Assembly: GCA_902526565.1 (NCBI GenBank)
Contig: CABZLP010000008.1
Span: 1 to 32,891, forward strand
DNA: 32,891 nucleotides
Reading direction: 5' to 3'
From: an uncultured Pelagibacteraceae bacterium
GTDB taxonomy: Bacteria > Pseudomonadota > Alphaproteobacteria > Pelagibacterales > AG-422-B15
Shown here: positions 1 through 8,528 of the stretch, piece after piece
How the letters are laid out: each line of letters starts with the position of its first letter
How positions within the stretch are numbered: position 1 is the stretch's first letter
Notes under the pieces: model-generated
Told to the model about the DNA's origin: nothing
The model's input: the letters and a program-made list of their open reading frames with translations, nothing else
Database searches by the model: none
Position numbers and translations under genes: made by a program

Positions 1-1
1 G

Positions 2-1846
2 GTTCCAACTAGAGCTATTGCATCTTTATCTGTAACTCGACAAGCAATGACTTCTAGACCTTTAGTACCAAATGTATTTTTTCCATTCGTAGATTTTGAA
101 AACTTCAAAAGATATAATGACATGAATCGATACTTCACAGAAACAGGAAAAATAAAAAATTGTGAGCGAGGTGTACTTTCTAAAGATTTACCAATGAACT
201 GTCATGAAGAAGCAGTAACTCCATTAGACTTAGTAAATAGGCTTGAGGAATATGATAGTGACTACATGGTTATACCGCACGGGCAGTCCTGGGGACTTTA
301 TACTCCTGCTGGATATACTCTAGACAGGGGCTTAGAGATTTCAAAAAAGTACCCTAAAATGTTTGAATTATTAGAAACTTATTCTGGGCATGGTAACGCT
401 GAGGAGTACCGCTCATGGAGAGGAGTCAATGTTGTAAGAGATGGCGAGGAAATAATTAGACCATTTACGTTTCCGATGGGTGAAATTGATTTAGATCAAG
501 GAACTTTTACGCTCAAAAATCAGAATGGACCAGATGAGGTCATTGATATCGGGACGCAAACTTGCCCAGAACCATCCAATAATTATATTCCACAATGTTG
601 GCAAGCAGGTAAAGTAATCTATGAGAGATGTATAGCTGATGGAGAGTCAGATTTAGAATGCAGTGAGAGACGAGAAGCGACTGAACAAGCATCAGTAGAT
701 AGAGGTAGATCAGGGTACAACGTTGTTCCAAAGTTTACAGAATTTGATCGAAATATATCCGGTCAGTGTTTAGATTGCTTTAGTCCTCCGATGAATCATG
801 TTCCTGGTGGTAGCGCTCAGTATGGATTAGCGTTAACAAAATTTAAAGACGATGGGTCAAAACATAGATTTAGATATGGGTTTATAGGTTCTAGTGATAA
901 CCATTCTGCTGCGCCTGGCAGTGGGTATAAAGAACTATTTGGTAACAATATAGATGGAAGCGGACCCCCGAGCGAATTCTTAGATAAGATTTTACATATG
1001 AGTCCATATTATTTCCCTGAAAGCACAAGTCCGATTGGTCGAAATTCTGATCCAATTGGTGACTCCTTTATCTCCCCTTCGCAGCCGCAAGTTTATGATA
1101 TTCCTGATCTAATCGTTGGCTTTAATACTGTTGAGTGGGAAAGGCAAAGAGGTTTCTTTACGACAGGTGGACTGGCAGCTGTTCACTCTGAGGGACGGTC
1201 TAAAGAGGAAATTTGGGATGCATTAAAAAGAAAAGAAACTTACGCAACAAGTGGCACCCGTATGCTACTTTGGTTTAATTTAATCAGTGAGAATAAAAAA
1301 GTCTCTATGGGTTCTTCAATTAAAACAGATACTAAACCTGAATTTGAAGTTAAAGCTATGGGCTCGTTTCTTCAGAAACCAGGGTGTCCAGAGGATGCAT
1401 ACATTGCATTGGGAGAAGAAAGAGTAGACGAGCTGTGTTTTAATGAATGTTATAATCCTTCAGACGACAGAAAATTTATTCATAGAATTGAAGTAATTAA
1501 AGTATTACCGCAAGAGTATGTAGATCAACCTATTGAAGGACGAATCCAAGATCCTTGGTATACCCATTATTGCGATCCAAATGAATTAGGTTGTTCTTTT
1601 AAATTCACGGATGAGGATTTTTCGATAGATCAAAAAGATGTAAGTTATTATGTAAGAGCCATAGAAGTACCCACTCCACAAATTAATGTTAAAGGCGGTG
1701 TTTGTGAATTTGATACAGATGGGAATTGTATAAAGTTTAAGCTTTGCACTCAAGACTGGAGGCATCCAAGAGACATCGAGACTTGTTCTGAAATAGATGA
1801 ACATCGGGCTTGGTCATCGCCGATTTATTTGGATTATTTATCCTAA
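2..1846 (+). CDS. DUF3604 domain protein, 5' end outside window
   Basis: The reading frame is open to the left edge (614 visible residues), so the first ATG at 47 is probably internal and the gene starts outside the window. The family match rests on the order and wording of conserved blocks: an IPHGQSWG block near the start of the fragment (equivalent to the IPHN region of DUF3604), a GSSDNHSAAPGSG block in the middle, a GLAAVHSEGRSKEEIWDALKRKETYATSG block, and a CPEDAYIALGEERVDELCFNECYNP block towards the C terminus. DUF3604 is a large PHP-related family with predicted metal-dependent hydrolase fold and no firm biochemical function. The N-terminal histidine box expected in the family is not in the visible part, so perhaps 200 residues are missing. 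The protein is rich in cysteine (for example CLDC, CFNEC, CDPNELGC), which suggests disulfides in a periplasmic or secreted protein. Family call good; function unknown. Confidence 0.8.
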   Translation, partial: VPTRAIASLSVTRQAMTSRPLVPNVFFPFVDFENFKRYNDMNRYFTETGKIKNCERGVLSKDLPMNCHEEAVTPLDLVNRLEEYDSDYMVIPHGQSWGLYTPAGYTLDRGLEISKKYPKMFELLETYSGHGNAEEYRSWRGVNVVRDGEEIIRPFTFPMGEIDLDQGTFTLKNQNGPDEVIDIGTQTCPEPSNNYIPQCWQAGKVIYERCIADGESDLECSERREATEQASVDRGRSGYNVVPKFTEFDRNISGQCLDCFSPPMNHVPGGSAQYGLALTKFKDDGSKHRFRYGFIGSSDNHSAAPGSGYKELFGNNIDGSGPPSEFLDKILHMSPYYFPESTSPIGRNSDPIGDSFISPSQPQVYDIPDLIVGFNTVEWERQRGFFTTGGLAAVHSEGRSKEEIWDALKRKETYATSGTRMLLWFNLISENKKVSMGSSIKTDTKPEFEVKAMGSFLQKPGCPEDAYIALGEERVDELCFNECYNPSDDRKFIHRIEVIKVLPQEYVDQPIEGRIQDPWYTHYCDPNELGCSFKFTDEDFSIDQKDVSYYVRAIEVPTPQINVKGGVCEFDTDGNCIKFKLCTQDWRHPRDIETCSEIDEHRAWSSPIYLDYLS

Positions 1847-1857
1847 AGTTCTTATAG

Positions 1858-2022
1858 ATGAAATATCTGATCCCATCCATTGTATCGTTAGTAGTAGGCA
1901 GTCTTTTTAGTTGGGCTTATTTAACAGCTTACGGATTCGGTTTCTCTTATATTATTTACCTTAGCATGATGATTGCAATGGTCTTTCTGGCCATAGATGC
2001 CTGGAGAAATATTAATAAATAG
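1858..2022 (+). CDS. small two-helix membrane protein, 54 aa
   Basis: A short ORF begins 11 nt after the DUF3604 stop, in the same direction, and encodes 54 residues. It has two hydrophobic stretches, roughly residues 4-24 and 28-47, joined by a short turn around YGFG, and ends in a polar tail DAWRNINK. This is the layout of a small inner-membrane hairpin protein. The close spacing suggests co-transcription with the DUF3604 gene. No family is recognised and no clear Shine-Dalgarno sequence is seen before the ATG. The coherent hydrophobic pattern, the positively charged C-terminal tail and the position make a real gene more likely than chance, but coding is not proven. Confidence 0.5.
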   Translation: MKYLIPSIVSLVVGSLFSWAYLTAYGFGFSYIIYLSMMIAMVFLAIDAWRNINK

Positions 2023-2156
2023 CGCAATTAAAACAGCTACTTAGATATTTAGTTAAAAGATATTCACACTTTGTCAATTTGGCAAGCATCAGTAATTGTG
2101 AAAGCCCTTAATTGATAAAAGATGCCCTTATAAAATTAAATATAGGGAGAAAATAC

Positions 2157-3425
2157 ATGTTAAAAAAAGTACTACTTTATACAGTATTGTTTTCATCACT
2201 ATTATCTGCCAATGCATTTGCAGCCGTCGATGACGAAACAGCTTATGCATTGAACACATTATTATTTCTAATAAGTGGATTTTTGGTGATGTGGATGGCC
2301 GCTGGATTCTGTATGTTAGAATCCGGTCTGGTTACATCTAAAAGTGTTTCGACAATTGCTGCAAAAAATATTGGTTTGTATTCTATAGCTGGGATCATGT
2401 TCTGGTTGGTAGGTTATAACCTTGCATACGGTATTCCAGAAGGTGGATATATTGGAACGTTTACTTCATGGAGCGATGGTTCAGCGGTAGCGACTGGTTA
2501 TTCTGATGGATCTGATTGGTTTTTCCAGATGGTATTCTGTGCAACAACAGCTTCAATTGTTTCAGGAACTTTGGCTGAAAGAATAAAAATTTGGCCTTTC
2601 TTTTTGTTCGTAGCAATATTAACAGGAATTATCTATCCAATCGAGATGGGTTGGCAATGGGGTGGTGGATGGTTATCTGCTGCTGGATTCTCAGACTTCG
2701 CTGGATCAACTCTTGTGCATGGTGCAGGTGGTGCAGCGGCATTAGCTGGTGCAATTGTACTAGGTCCAAGACTTGGAAGATTTGATAATGGAAAGTTAGT
2801 TCCATTTGCAAATTCCTCAATACCTCTAGCAACACTTGGTGTATTCATCTTGTGGTTGGGCTGGTTCGGTTTTAACGGTGGATCACAGCTAGCTCTAGGT
2901 TCATTTGATGATGCAACAGCTGTGGCAACAATTTATATCAACACAAACCTAGCAGCATGTGCTGGTGTATTGGTCTGTGCAGCCATAACAAGATTGGCAA
3001 GAGGCAAAACTGACGTTGTAATGATGTTAAACGGTGCACTCGGTGGTCTTGTAGCAATTACTGCAGAACCATTAATGCCTTCTCCGTTGATGGCAATCAT
3101 CATAGGTGGAATTGGTGGCGCGCTAGTATTTGCAGGTACTGAACTCTTGGTGTCATTAAAAATTGATGACGTTGTAGGAGCTATACCGGTTCACTTGATT
3201 GCAGGTGTCTGGGGTACTCTTGCTGTACCAATTACAAATCCTGATACTAGCTTTGGAACTCAACTCCTTGGCACAGCATCTATTTGTGTGTTTGTTTTTG
3301 TGGTGTCCTTTATTATTTGGGCAATCATGAAAGCCACAATAGGTATAAGGATAAGTGAAGAAGCAGAAAAAGAAGGAACAGACGTAGCTGAGACAGGTGT
3401 CATTGCCTACTCAATTAGAGACTAA
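2157..3425 (+). CDS. amt: ammonium transporter, Amt/MEP family
   Basis: Inner-membrane channel for ammonium/ammonia uptake, 422 residues. I start it at 2157 because GGGAG lies 8-14 nt upstream and the product then begins with a typical signal peptide (MLKKVLLYTVLF ... ANAFA); the TTG at 2112 would add 15 residues before it. The family is clear from the AGFCMLESGLV block, the SGTLAERIK block, the Amt signature DFAGSTLVHGAGG and the second pore histidine in IPVHLIAGVWG. The twin pore histidines are about residues 188 and 346. About eleven membrane segments fill the protein. No glnK/PII gene is adjacent, which is unusual because amtB is often paired with glnK. The gene stands alone and is closed by a strong hairpin just downstream. 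Confidence 0.95.
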   Translation: MLKKVLLYTVLFSSLLSANAFAAVDDETAYALNTLLFLISGFLVMWMAAGFCMLESGLVTSKSVSTIAAKNIGLYSIAGIMFWLVGYNLAYGIPEGGYIGTFTSWSDGSAVATGYSDGSDWFFQMVFCATTASIVSGTLAERIKIWPFFLFVAILTGIIYPIEMGWQWGGGWLSAAGFSDFAGSTLVHGAGGAAALAGAIVLGPRLGRFDNGKLVPFANSSIPLATLGVFILWLGWFGFNGGSQLALGSFDDATAVATIYINTNLAACAGVLVCAAITRLARGKTDVVMMLNGALGGLVAITAEPLMPSPLMAIIIGGIGGALVFAGTELLVSLKIDDVVGAIPVHLIAGVWGTLAVPITNPDTSFGTQLLGTASICVFVFVVSFIIWAIMKATIGIRISEEAEKEGTDVAETGVIAYSIRD

Positions 3426-3442
3426 GTCTAGTTCGTAATTAA

Positions 3443-3495
3443 AAAACGGGTCCGAGGGTTTCCCCTAGTTATTCCTTCCATCGGACCCGTTTTTA
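3443..3495 (+). terminator. intrinsic terminator after amt
   Basis: A perfect 13-bp stem, AAAACGGGTCCGA (3443-3455) with TCGGACCCGTTTT (3481-3493), is followed by T-rich sequence. The 25-nt loop holds a second small hairpin (AGGG/CCCT), so the structure is nested. It lies 18 nt after the amt stop. The A-tract before the stem could also let it work on the minus strand, although no minus-strand gene ends here. Confidence 0.85.
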
Positions 3496-3546
3496 TTTAA
3501 TAATAAATTTGAATTAAGTTTTTTTTGGTAATACATTGCACCAGTC

Positions 3547-4491
3547 ATGACCGAACAAAACAATCCTTTTCACAAAAAAAAATCTGGAGTTTTTTTCTTC
3601 AAATCATCGAATCCTTATGAATTTTATGATTTGCTGAATGGTAATGATATGGAACCTAAACAAGACGTATGGGGAACTTTGATTTTTCCTGAAAATGCTA
3701 CATTGCCATGCCCAGTAATTGTTCCGATTCATGGAAGCGCAGGTTTGAGAGAAGGTCATCACACACACATGGTTAACCTATTAGAAGCAGGCTTTGCTGT
3801 TTTCAGAATTCATCATTTTGAGTCTAGGGGAGTAATTTCAATCGTAGAAAATCAAACACAAATTACTCTGGCTACCATGATAACAGATTCATTTCGTGCA
3901 CTTGCACTTTTAAATAAACATCCAGATATTGATAAAGATAAGATTGGCATCATGGGATGGAGTTTAGGTGGCAGCACTGCTCTTTATTCAGCGTGGCAGC
4001 CAATAATAGATACATTAACCTCAGGGGATGAAAAATTTTCTGCATATTTACCACTGTACCCTGGTGCATTACTTAAACCTGAAGATAATCGTTGGTCTAA
4101 TGCTCCAATGCATATTCTATTTGGTGAAGACGATGATTATACGCCTCTAAGCTTATGTAAAAAACTTATTGATTATATGAAACCAGCTCGTGATGTTGAG
4201 TTAACAGTTTATCCCAATGCACATCATTCCTTTGACTCAATTGATCCCGTTGAATTCATTCCTTATGCCATCAAGTTAAAAGATATGTTTATTGATTTAA
4301 AGAAAGATGGACGTCAGGTTTATACTGATGAAAATAATAATACTTTTTACTTGGACAATAAGGAAGAACGGCTTCGCTTGATCAAAGAAACACCCAATCT
4401 CTTAGGCGCTCATGCTGGAGGAAACTGGACAGCCCGTAAACAATCACATCAAGATGTGGTTGATTTTTTTAGGAAGCAATTTTTTTCATAA
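3547..4491 (+). CDS. dienelactone hydrolase family alpha/beta hydrolase
   Basis: Cytosolic-looking hydrolase of 314 residues with no signal peptide. The fold markers are in order: an oxyanion-hole strand VPIHGSAG (about 59-66), the nucleophile elbow GWSLGG with Ser139, an acidic element LFGEDDDYTP with Asp195-197, and the catalytic histidine in YPNAHHSF (His226 or 227). The GEDDDYTP and NAHHSFD blocks fit the dienelactone hydrolase branch of alpha/beta hydrolases, although that branch often has Cys as nucleophile and this one has Ser. About 70 residues follow the histidine, which is longer than the minimal family and may be a small accessory region. It stands alone between the amt terminator and umuDC. 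The substrate cannot be told. Confidence 0.75.
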   Translation: MTEQNNPFHKKKSGVFFFKSSNPYEFYDLLNGNDMEPKQDVWGTLIFPENATLPCPVIVPIHGSAGLREGHHTHMVNLLEAGFAVFRIHHFESRGVISIVENQTQITLATMITDSFRALALLNKHPDIDKDKIGIMGWSLGGSTALYSAWQPIIDTLTSGDEKFSAYLPLYPGALLKPEDNRWSNAPMHILFGEDDDYTPLSLCKKLIDYMKPARDVELTVYPNAHHSFDSIDPVEFIPYAIKLKDMFIDLKKDGRQVYTDENNNTFYLDNKEERLRLIKETPNLLGAHAGGNWTARKQSHQDVVDFFRKQFFS

Positions 4492-4507
4492 ATCTTTTTA
4501 AGTAGTG

Positions 4508-4553
4508 TTGACTCTTATATTGAGTAATGCAATAATAAGAACAAAACAAGAAC
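4508..4553 (+). promoter_or_regulatory. SOS-controlled umuDC promoter with LexA box
   Basis: A promoter TTGACT (4508-4513), 17-nt spacer, AATAAT (4531-4536) is followed at once by GAAC-AAAACAA-GAAC (4539-4553). GAAC-N7-GAAC is the reverse-complement writing of GTTC-N7-GTTC, the LexA operator known from Alphaproteobacteria. The box covers the expected transcription start, so LexA bound here would block umuDC until DNA damage. Confidence 0.8.
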
Positions 4554-4570
4554 ATAATTAGACGTATTTC

Positions 4571-4960
4571 ATGCTTTTAACATTTTACAAAGAGGCCGTA
4601 GAGTGCGGTTTTCCTTCTCCAGCAAGGGATTTTACTGAAGGGACAATTGATTTGAATGAAGAGCTTATTCCTCATCCAAATGCAACTTTTATTGTTCGTG
4701 CACGAGGAGACTCAATGGTGGGTTCGGGGATTTATCCTGGAGATTTATTGATTGTTGACCGAAGCATTAAGCCTCGAAATGAGTCAATTATTATCGCTGT
4801 CCTGGATGGAGAGTTAAGTGTAAAGATTCTCAGATTTAAGAATAAGCAAGTCAATTTATCATCGTCTAATAAGAACTATAAAGATGTCTTAGTCTCTGAA
4901 GAAATGGATTTTACCATATGGGGAGTATGTACGAACGTTATTCACAATTTAAGTCCATAA
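4571..4960 (+). CDS. umuD: UmuD-like SOS peptidase (S24 family)
   Basis: Accessory subunit of the mutagenic polymerase V complex, 129 residues, slightly shorter than the 139-residue E. coli protein. It is a LexA-type serine/lysine self-cleaving peptidase: Ser48 lies in RGDSMVGSGI and Lys85 in ELSVKIL. A Cys-Gly pair at residues 12-13 (VECGFPSP) matches the known UmuD cleavage site, so RecA-stimulated autocleavage would leave a UmuD' of about 117 residues. There is no DNA-binding domain, which separates it from LexA. It sits directly behind an SOS box and 12 nt before umuC, the usual umuDC arrangement. Confidence 0.93.
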   Translation: MLLTFYKEAVECGFPSPARDFTEGTIDLNEELIPHPNATFIVRARGDSMVGSGIYPGDLLIVDRSIKPRNESIIIAVLDGELSVKILRFKNKQVNLSSSNKNYKDVLVSEEMDFTIWGVCTNVIHNLSP

Positions 4961-4972
4961 AATAGATAAAGT

Positions 4973-6235
4973 ATGAATAATAAAGTTTTCGCATTAATTG
5001 ACTGCAACGCATTTTATGTTTCTTGTGAGAGAGTTTTTAATCCCAAGCTTAACAATAGACCAGTTGTAGCATTATCCAATAATGATGGTTGCATTATATC
5101 TCGTTCAAAAGAAGCAAAAGCACTTGGTATCAAAATGGGTGTACCACTCTTCAAAGTCAAAGATATTGTAGAAAAGGAAAATGTATTTGTTTTTTCCTCT
5201 AATTATACATTGTACGCTGATATGTCGCGCCGTGTAATGAATATCATTTCATATTCATCTCCTCATACAGAGATTTATTCAATTGATGAAGCGTTTGTAG
5301 AGTTAAGCAGTCTATCGATTGACTATGAAGAATACGCACATCAGTTGAGAAAGACTATTTTACAGCATACAGGTATCCCAGTTAGCATAGGCATAGCGTC
5401 AACAAAAACTCTATCAAAAGTTGCGAACCATAAGGCAAAAAAAGATGAGTCTTTAAATGGTGTTTGCTCTTTAGTAGGTCATGAAGATATTGATCAAGTT
5501 TTAGAGTCAACTGAAGTAGGTGATATTTGGGGAGTAGGTCGACGTTTATCGAAGAAACTTATTAATCATGGCATATACAATGCAAAGTTATTAAAGAACT
5601 GTAGTGACTCGTGGGTACGTAAAGCAATGAGTGTTAATGGCCTAAAAACAATTACAGAACTGAGAGGAATTTCTTGCATGTCTATTGAAGAAAATTCAAT
5701 TACAAGAAAGAGCTGTTGTACCACCAGATCATTTGGAAAGTTGCTAACAAATTTAGAAGATGTTGAACAAGCTGTCACCACCTTCGCGCGGAGGGCAACA
5801 GAAAGAATTCGTTCTGAAAGCCTTGCTGCATCTTGTATTTCCGTTTTTTTAAGGACCAACCCTTTTGATAAGAAAAGTACCTATTACTCAAATGGTGCGT
5901 CTAGAACATTGCCTTACCCAACACATGACAGCATCACTATTATTGAGACTGCTTTGACTCTCACGAAGAAAATTTTCAAAAATAAATACCAGTATAAAAA
6001 AGCGGGCGTACTACTTAGCGGCTTGTGTGATGAGTCTGAAATTCAGGAGACTTTATTTGAAAAAAACTACAATCAAAATTCAAATCTTATGTCAGCAATA
6101 GATTCAATTAACTATCGATATGGACGTGATACCATTCAAATGGCATCAGAGTGTAGACTTGGAAGCTGGAAACAAAAAAGAAAAAATTGTACACAAAATT
6201 ATACAACTCAAATTGATAGACTTCTATTAGTTTAG
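4973..6235 (+). CDS. umuC: UmuC-like Y-family DNA polymerase V subunit
   Basis: Catalytic subunit of error-prone translesion polymerase V, 420 residues, close to the usual length. Catalytic acidic residues are visible at Asp10 (LIDCNAFYVSCERVF) and Asp105/Glu106 (YSIDEAFVEL); SNNDGCIISRS (35-45) is the family's incoming-nucleotide block. A helix-hairpin-helix segment (WGVGRRLSKKL, about 184-194) follows, then the little-finger region with RRATERIR. It acts with UmuD' and RecA at damaged DNA. It is expressed from the LexA-controlled promoter before umuD. Its last 9 nt overlap the end of the minus-strand hydrolase gene, and no terminator is visible between them. Confidence 0.95.
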   Translation: MNNKVFALIDCNAFYVSCERVFNPKLNNRPVVALSNNDGCIISRSKEAKALGIKMGVPLFKVKDIVEKENVFVFSSNYTLYADMSRRVMNIISYSSPHTEIYSIDEAFVELSSLSIDYEEYAHQLRKTILQHTGIPVSIGIASTKTLSKVANHKAKKDESLNGVCSLVGHEDIDQVLESTEVGDIWGVGRRLSKKLINHGIYNAKLLKNCSDSWVRKAMSVNGLKTITELRGISCMSIEENSITRKSCCTTRSFGKLLTNLEDVEQAVTTFARRATERIRSESLAASCISVFLRTNPFDKKSTYYSNGASRTLPYPTHDSITIIETALTLTKKIFKNKYQYKKAGVLLSGLCDESEIQETLFEKNYNQNSNLMSAIDSINYRYGRDTIQMASECRLGSWKQKRKNCTQNYTTQIDRLLLV

Positions 6236-7168
6236 TTTTTTTGATAGAAAATCTGAAAATAAATCTATCAGTTTATTTACAATTACACCACCGCCACCAT
6301 GGCCACCAGTAAAAACAAAAGTATCAGCATTAGGAATTAACTTTAATACATCATTAACAGTTTTAGGATCGATTTCATCATCATCACTTGCATATGCTAT
6401 GTGGATAGGAATATTTAACTCTGAAAATACTTTATAGTCTGGAAGAAAATCTTTATTGGCTATATTACGAATGGAAGAGAGCAGAGAATATTCCGTGCCC
6501 GGCAAAGACAATTGTGTTATATATCGGTTAATAAATTCTTCTTGCCCTTCGTTTTCGTGAGCCCATTGTTCAGCTCTATTTTTTGCAAATGGAATACCAA
6601 AAGTTCTAAGAAATAAATTTCCTACAACAGGAACTTTTATTAAACCAAGGACCTTACTATTGCTATGAACAAGAGGAACTTGGAGACCTATCGCTAAAAT
6701 TCGTTCTGAGTAATTATTAGAAAAATTGATTGCAATTAGAGCTCCCATCGAAGACCCATATAAAATTGCATCTTTTATATCGAGAAAATCAAGAAGCTCC
6801 TTGAGTTGTTCAGTATAGAGCTGCATATTATAGTTTTTTATTGGCCTGTCTGAATACCCTCTTCCATATTGATCATAACAGATTACCCTATATCCCTTAG
6901 CGCTTAACCCGCTGCAAAAACCTATGAAACCTTCGGACGGTAAAGTTGCTCCATGAATAACTATTATTGCTGGGTCATTCTTATCGCCAATGTCCTTATA
7001 AGCGGTTATACCTTGAGACAATTTTACAAATTCGTACTCTGAGCCATGACGATATTCATCTAAATTACCCTTCTCGAAGCTGGAGAATAGATAAATTAAA
7101 AGTATTAGGATTAAAAATGCGAGAATAATTAAAACAGTATTAGAGAATATATCTGAGAAAATAGTCAT
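6227..7168 (-). CDS. membrane-anchored alpha/beta hydrolase
   Basis: 313 residues with one hydrophobic segment at the N terminus (about 11-28) that should act as a membrane anchor, followed by an alpha/beta hydrolase domain. Markers: the oxyanion region VIHGATLPSEGF (about 70-81), CYDQYGRGYSDRP, the nucleophile elbow GSSMGA with Ser140, the acid in ASDDDEID (262-264) and the histidine in FTGGHGGGG (His290). This is the esterase/lipase-like core family; the substrate cannot be read from sequence. The gene is divergent from the binding protein at 7263 and convergent with umuC, so it is probably transcribed alone. Confidence 0.75.
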   Translation of the reverse strand: MTIFSDIFSNTVLIILAFLILILLIYLFSSFEKGNLDEYRHGSEYEFVKLSQGITAYKDIGDKNDPAIIVIHGATLPSEGFIGFCSGLSAKGYRVICYDQYGRGYSDRPIKNYNMQLYTEQLKELLDFLDIKDAILYGSSMGALIAINFSNNYSERILAIGLQVPLVHSNSKVLGLIKVPVVGNLFLRTFGIPFAKNRAEQWAHENEGQEEFINRYITQLSLPGTEYSLLSSIRNIANKDFLPDYKVFSELNIPIHIAYASDDDEIDPKTVNDVLKLIPNADTFVFTGGHGGGGVIVNKLIDLFSDFLSKKLN

Positions 7169-7206
7169 TTTTTTAGACTATAGTCATTTAAAAAATAAAA
7201 TCAAAG

Positions 7207-7235
7207 TTGAACGATGACTACTCATTTGTTAGCAT
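7207..7235 (+). promoter_or_regulatory. possible promoter of the LivK-like gene
   Basis: TTGAAC (7207-7212), a 17-nt spacer and TAGCAT (7230-7235) make a weak sigma-70-like match. A clear ribosome-binding sequence GGGAGA follows at 7251-7256. The -10 is poor, so this is tentative. Confidence 0.3.
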
Positions 7236-7262
7236 AATCCTTCTTAAATTGGGAGAAATATA

Positions 7263-8477
7263 ATGAAAAAAATAATATTCAGTTTCTTAGGGATAATCTT
7301 AGCCTTAGGAATATTTTATGGTTGTGACAGACAGTCAGACCAGGCTTCAACTGACGAAATAAAAATAGGAGTAATTCTCGGTTTTACAGGACCTATTGAA
7401 TCCTTAACTCCAACAATGGCTAGTTCAGCAGAACTTGCAATGAAAGAAGTAAGTGACTCAGGACTTCTATTGGGTGGAGTAAGTGTTAGTTCAGTGCGCG
7501 CTGACTCTACATGTGTAGACGCAGGTGCAGCAACTTCTGCAGCTGAAAGATTGGTTACTTCAGATAATGTTGCAGCAATAATGGGTGCGGATTGCTCAGG
7601 TGTGACTACGGCAATTGCAAATAACGTTGCAGTACCAAATGGGGTTACGATAATTTCTCCATCAGCAACTTCACCAGCATTAACAGACATAGATGATAAA
7701 GGCTATTTCTTTAGAACAGCTCCTTCAGATGCGAGACAAGGACAAGTTCTAGCACAGGTTGTTATGGATAGAGGAATAAGTGAGTTGGCGGTTACTTATA
7801 CAAATAATGACTATGGAAAGGGCCTATCTGATAGTTTTGTAAATGCATTCAAGGCTATGGGAGGTTCTGTAACGGCTGAGGTTCCTCATGAAGATGGAAA
7901 GGGTGATTACTCAGCTGAAGTTTCAACTCTATCTGCATCAGGTGCAATAGAGGTTGCTGTCTTGGGTTACGTCGACCAAGGTGGTAGAGGAATTATACAG
8001 AGCTCAATGGAGACAGGTGCTTTCTCAAGATTTATCCTTGCAGATGGAATGATTGGAGACAGTCTCATTGAGAATGTTGATGGTGATCTCACAGGCACAT
8101 TTGGTACATTGCCGGGCTCTGAGTCTGAAGGTGCAAATATGTTTAAAGCAATGGCATCTTCAAATGGAATTCCAGGAGATGGACCTTTCGAGCCTGAGTC
8201 TTATGATGCTGCAGCATTAATCATGCTAGCAATTCAGGCTGGAAACTCTGCAGATAGATCTTCAATTGCGAATAATGTAATGGGAGTGGCCAATGCCCCC
8301 GGAACTGAGATTTTCCCTGGTGAATTAGGTAAAGCTCTTGAAATTCTTAAAGACGGTGGTGAAGTCAATTATCAGGGAGCAACAAATGTTGAATTCTCTG
8401 ATGTTGGAGAAGCCTCTGGATCTTATAAAGAGTTAGAAATAGGAAATGGTGAATTCAATACCATTCAAGTTCGATAA
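7263..8477 (+). CDS. livK: LivK-type amino-acid ABC substrate-binding lipoprotein
   Basis: Periplasmic-binding-protein type 1 receptor, 404 residues, for a branched-chain amino-acid-type ABC importer. The start is supported by GGGAGA 6 nt upstream. The N terminus has two lysines, a hydrophobic stretch and Cys21 in IFYGCDRQ, so it is probably a lipoprotein although the lipobox is not canonical. The mature part begins with DEIKIGVILGFTGPIES, then a GADCSGVTTAIANN region, YTNNDYGKGL and a PGDGPFEPESYDAA block, all typical of LivK-like receptors. The permease and ATPase genes lie just downstream on the opposite strand, facing it, so the receptor is a separate transcript ended by a hairpin. The real substrate could be any amino acid or related small molecule. 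Confidence 0.88.
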   Translation: MKKIIFSFLGIILALGIFYGCDRQSDQASTDEIKIGVILGFTGPIESLTPTMASSAELAMKEVSDSGLLLGGVSVSSVRADSTCVDAGAATSAAERLVTSDNVAAIMGADCSGVTTAIANNVAVPNGVTIISPSATSPALTDIDDKGYFFRTAPSDARQGQVLAQVVMDRGISELAVTYTNNDYGKGLSDSFVNAFKAMGGSVTAEVPHEDGKGDYSAEVSTLSASGAIEVAVLGYVDQGGRGIIQSSMETGAFSRFILADGMIGDSLIENVDGDLTGTFGTLPGSESEGANMFKAMASSNGIPGDGPFEPESYDAAALIMLAIQAGNSADRSSIANNVMGVANAPGTEIFPGELGKALEILKDGGEVNYQGATNVEFSDVGEASGSYKELEIGNGEFNTIQVR

Positions 8478-8496
8478 TTTCTTACCACTTCAATTT

Positions 8497-8528
8497 AATA
8501 GGGGCCTTTTTAGGCCCCTATTTTTTTT
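8497..8528. terminator. intrinsic terminator between livK and livM
   Basis: A perfect 11-bp stem AATAGGGGCCT (8497-8507) / AGGCCCCTATT (8512-8522) with a TTTT loop is followed by an unbroken T run to 8528. It is a strong rho-independent terminator for the plus-strand livK. The stop codon of the converging livM gene lies inside the stem, so it may also end that transcript, but the minus-strand U-tract is poor. Confidence 0.9.

Noticed and set aside
2080..2103. Possible sigma-54 promoter before amt (TTTGGCAAGC ... ATTG)
   Set aside because: The TGGC element is present but no GC at the required spacing for the -12 box, so it does not meet the consensus.
2112..2156. Longer amt start at TTG 2112
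   Set aside because: It would place 15 residues before a good signal peptide, while the ATG at 2157 has a GGGAG ribosome-binding sequence at the right distance.
5566..5859. Minus-strand 97-codon frame inside umuC
   Set aside because: It is the antisense shadow of a well-conserved polymerase gene and has no recognisable protein features. The same holds for the other frames opposite or within large genes, such as 7316-7690, 14209-14508, 17995-18309 and 25204-25482.
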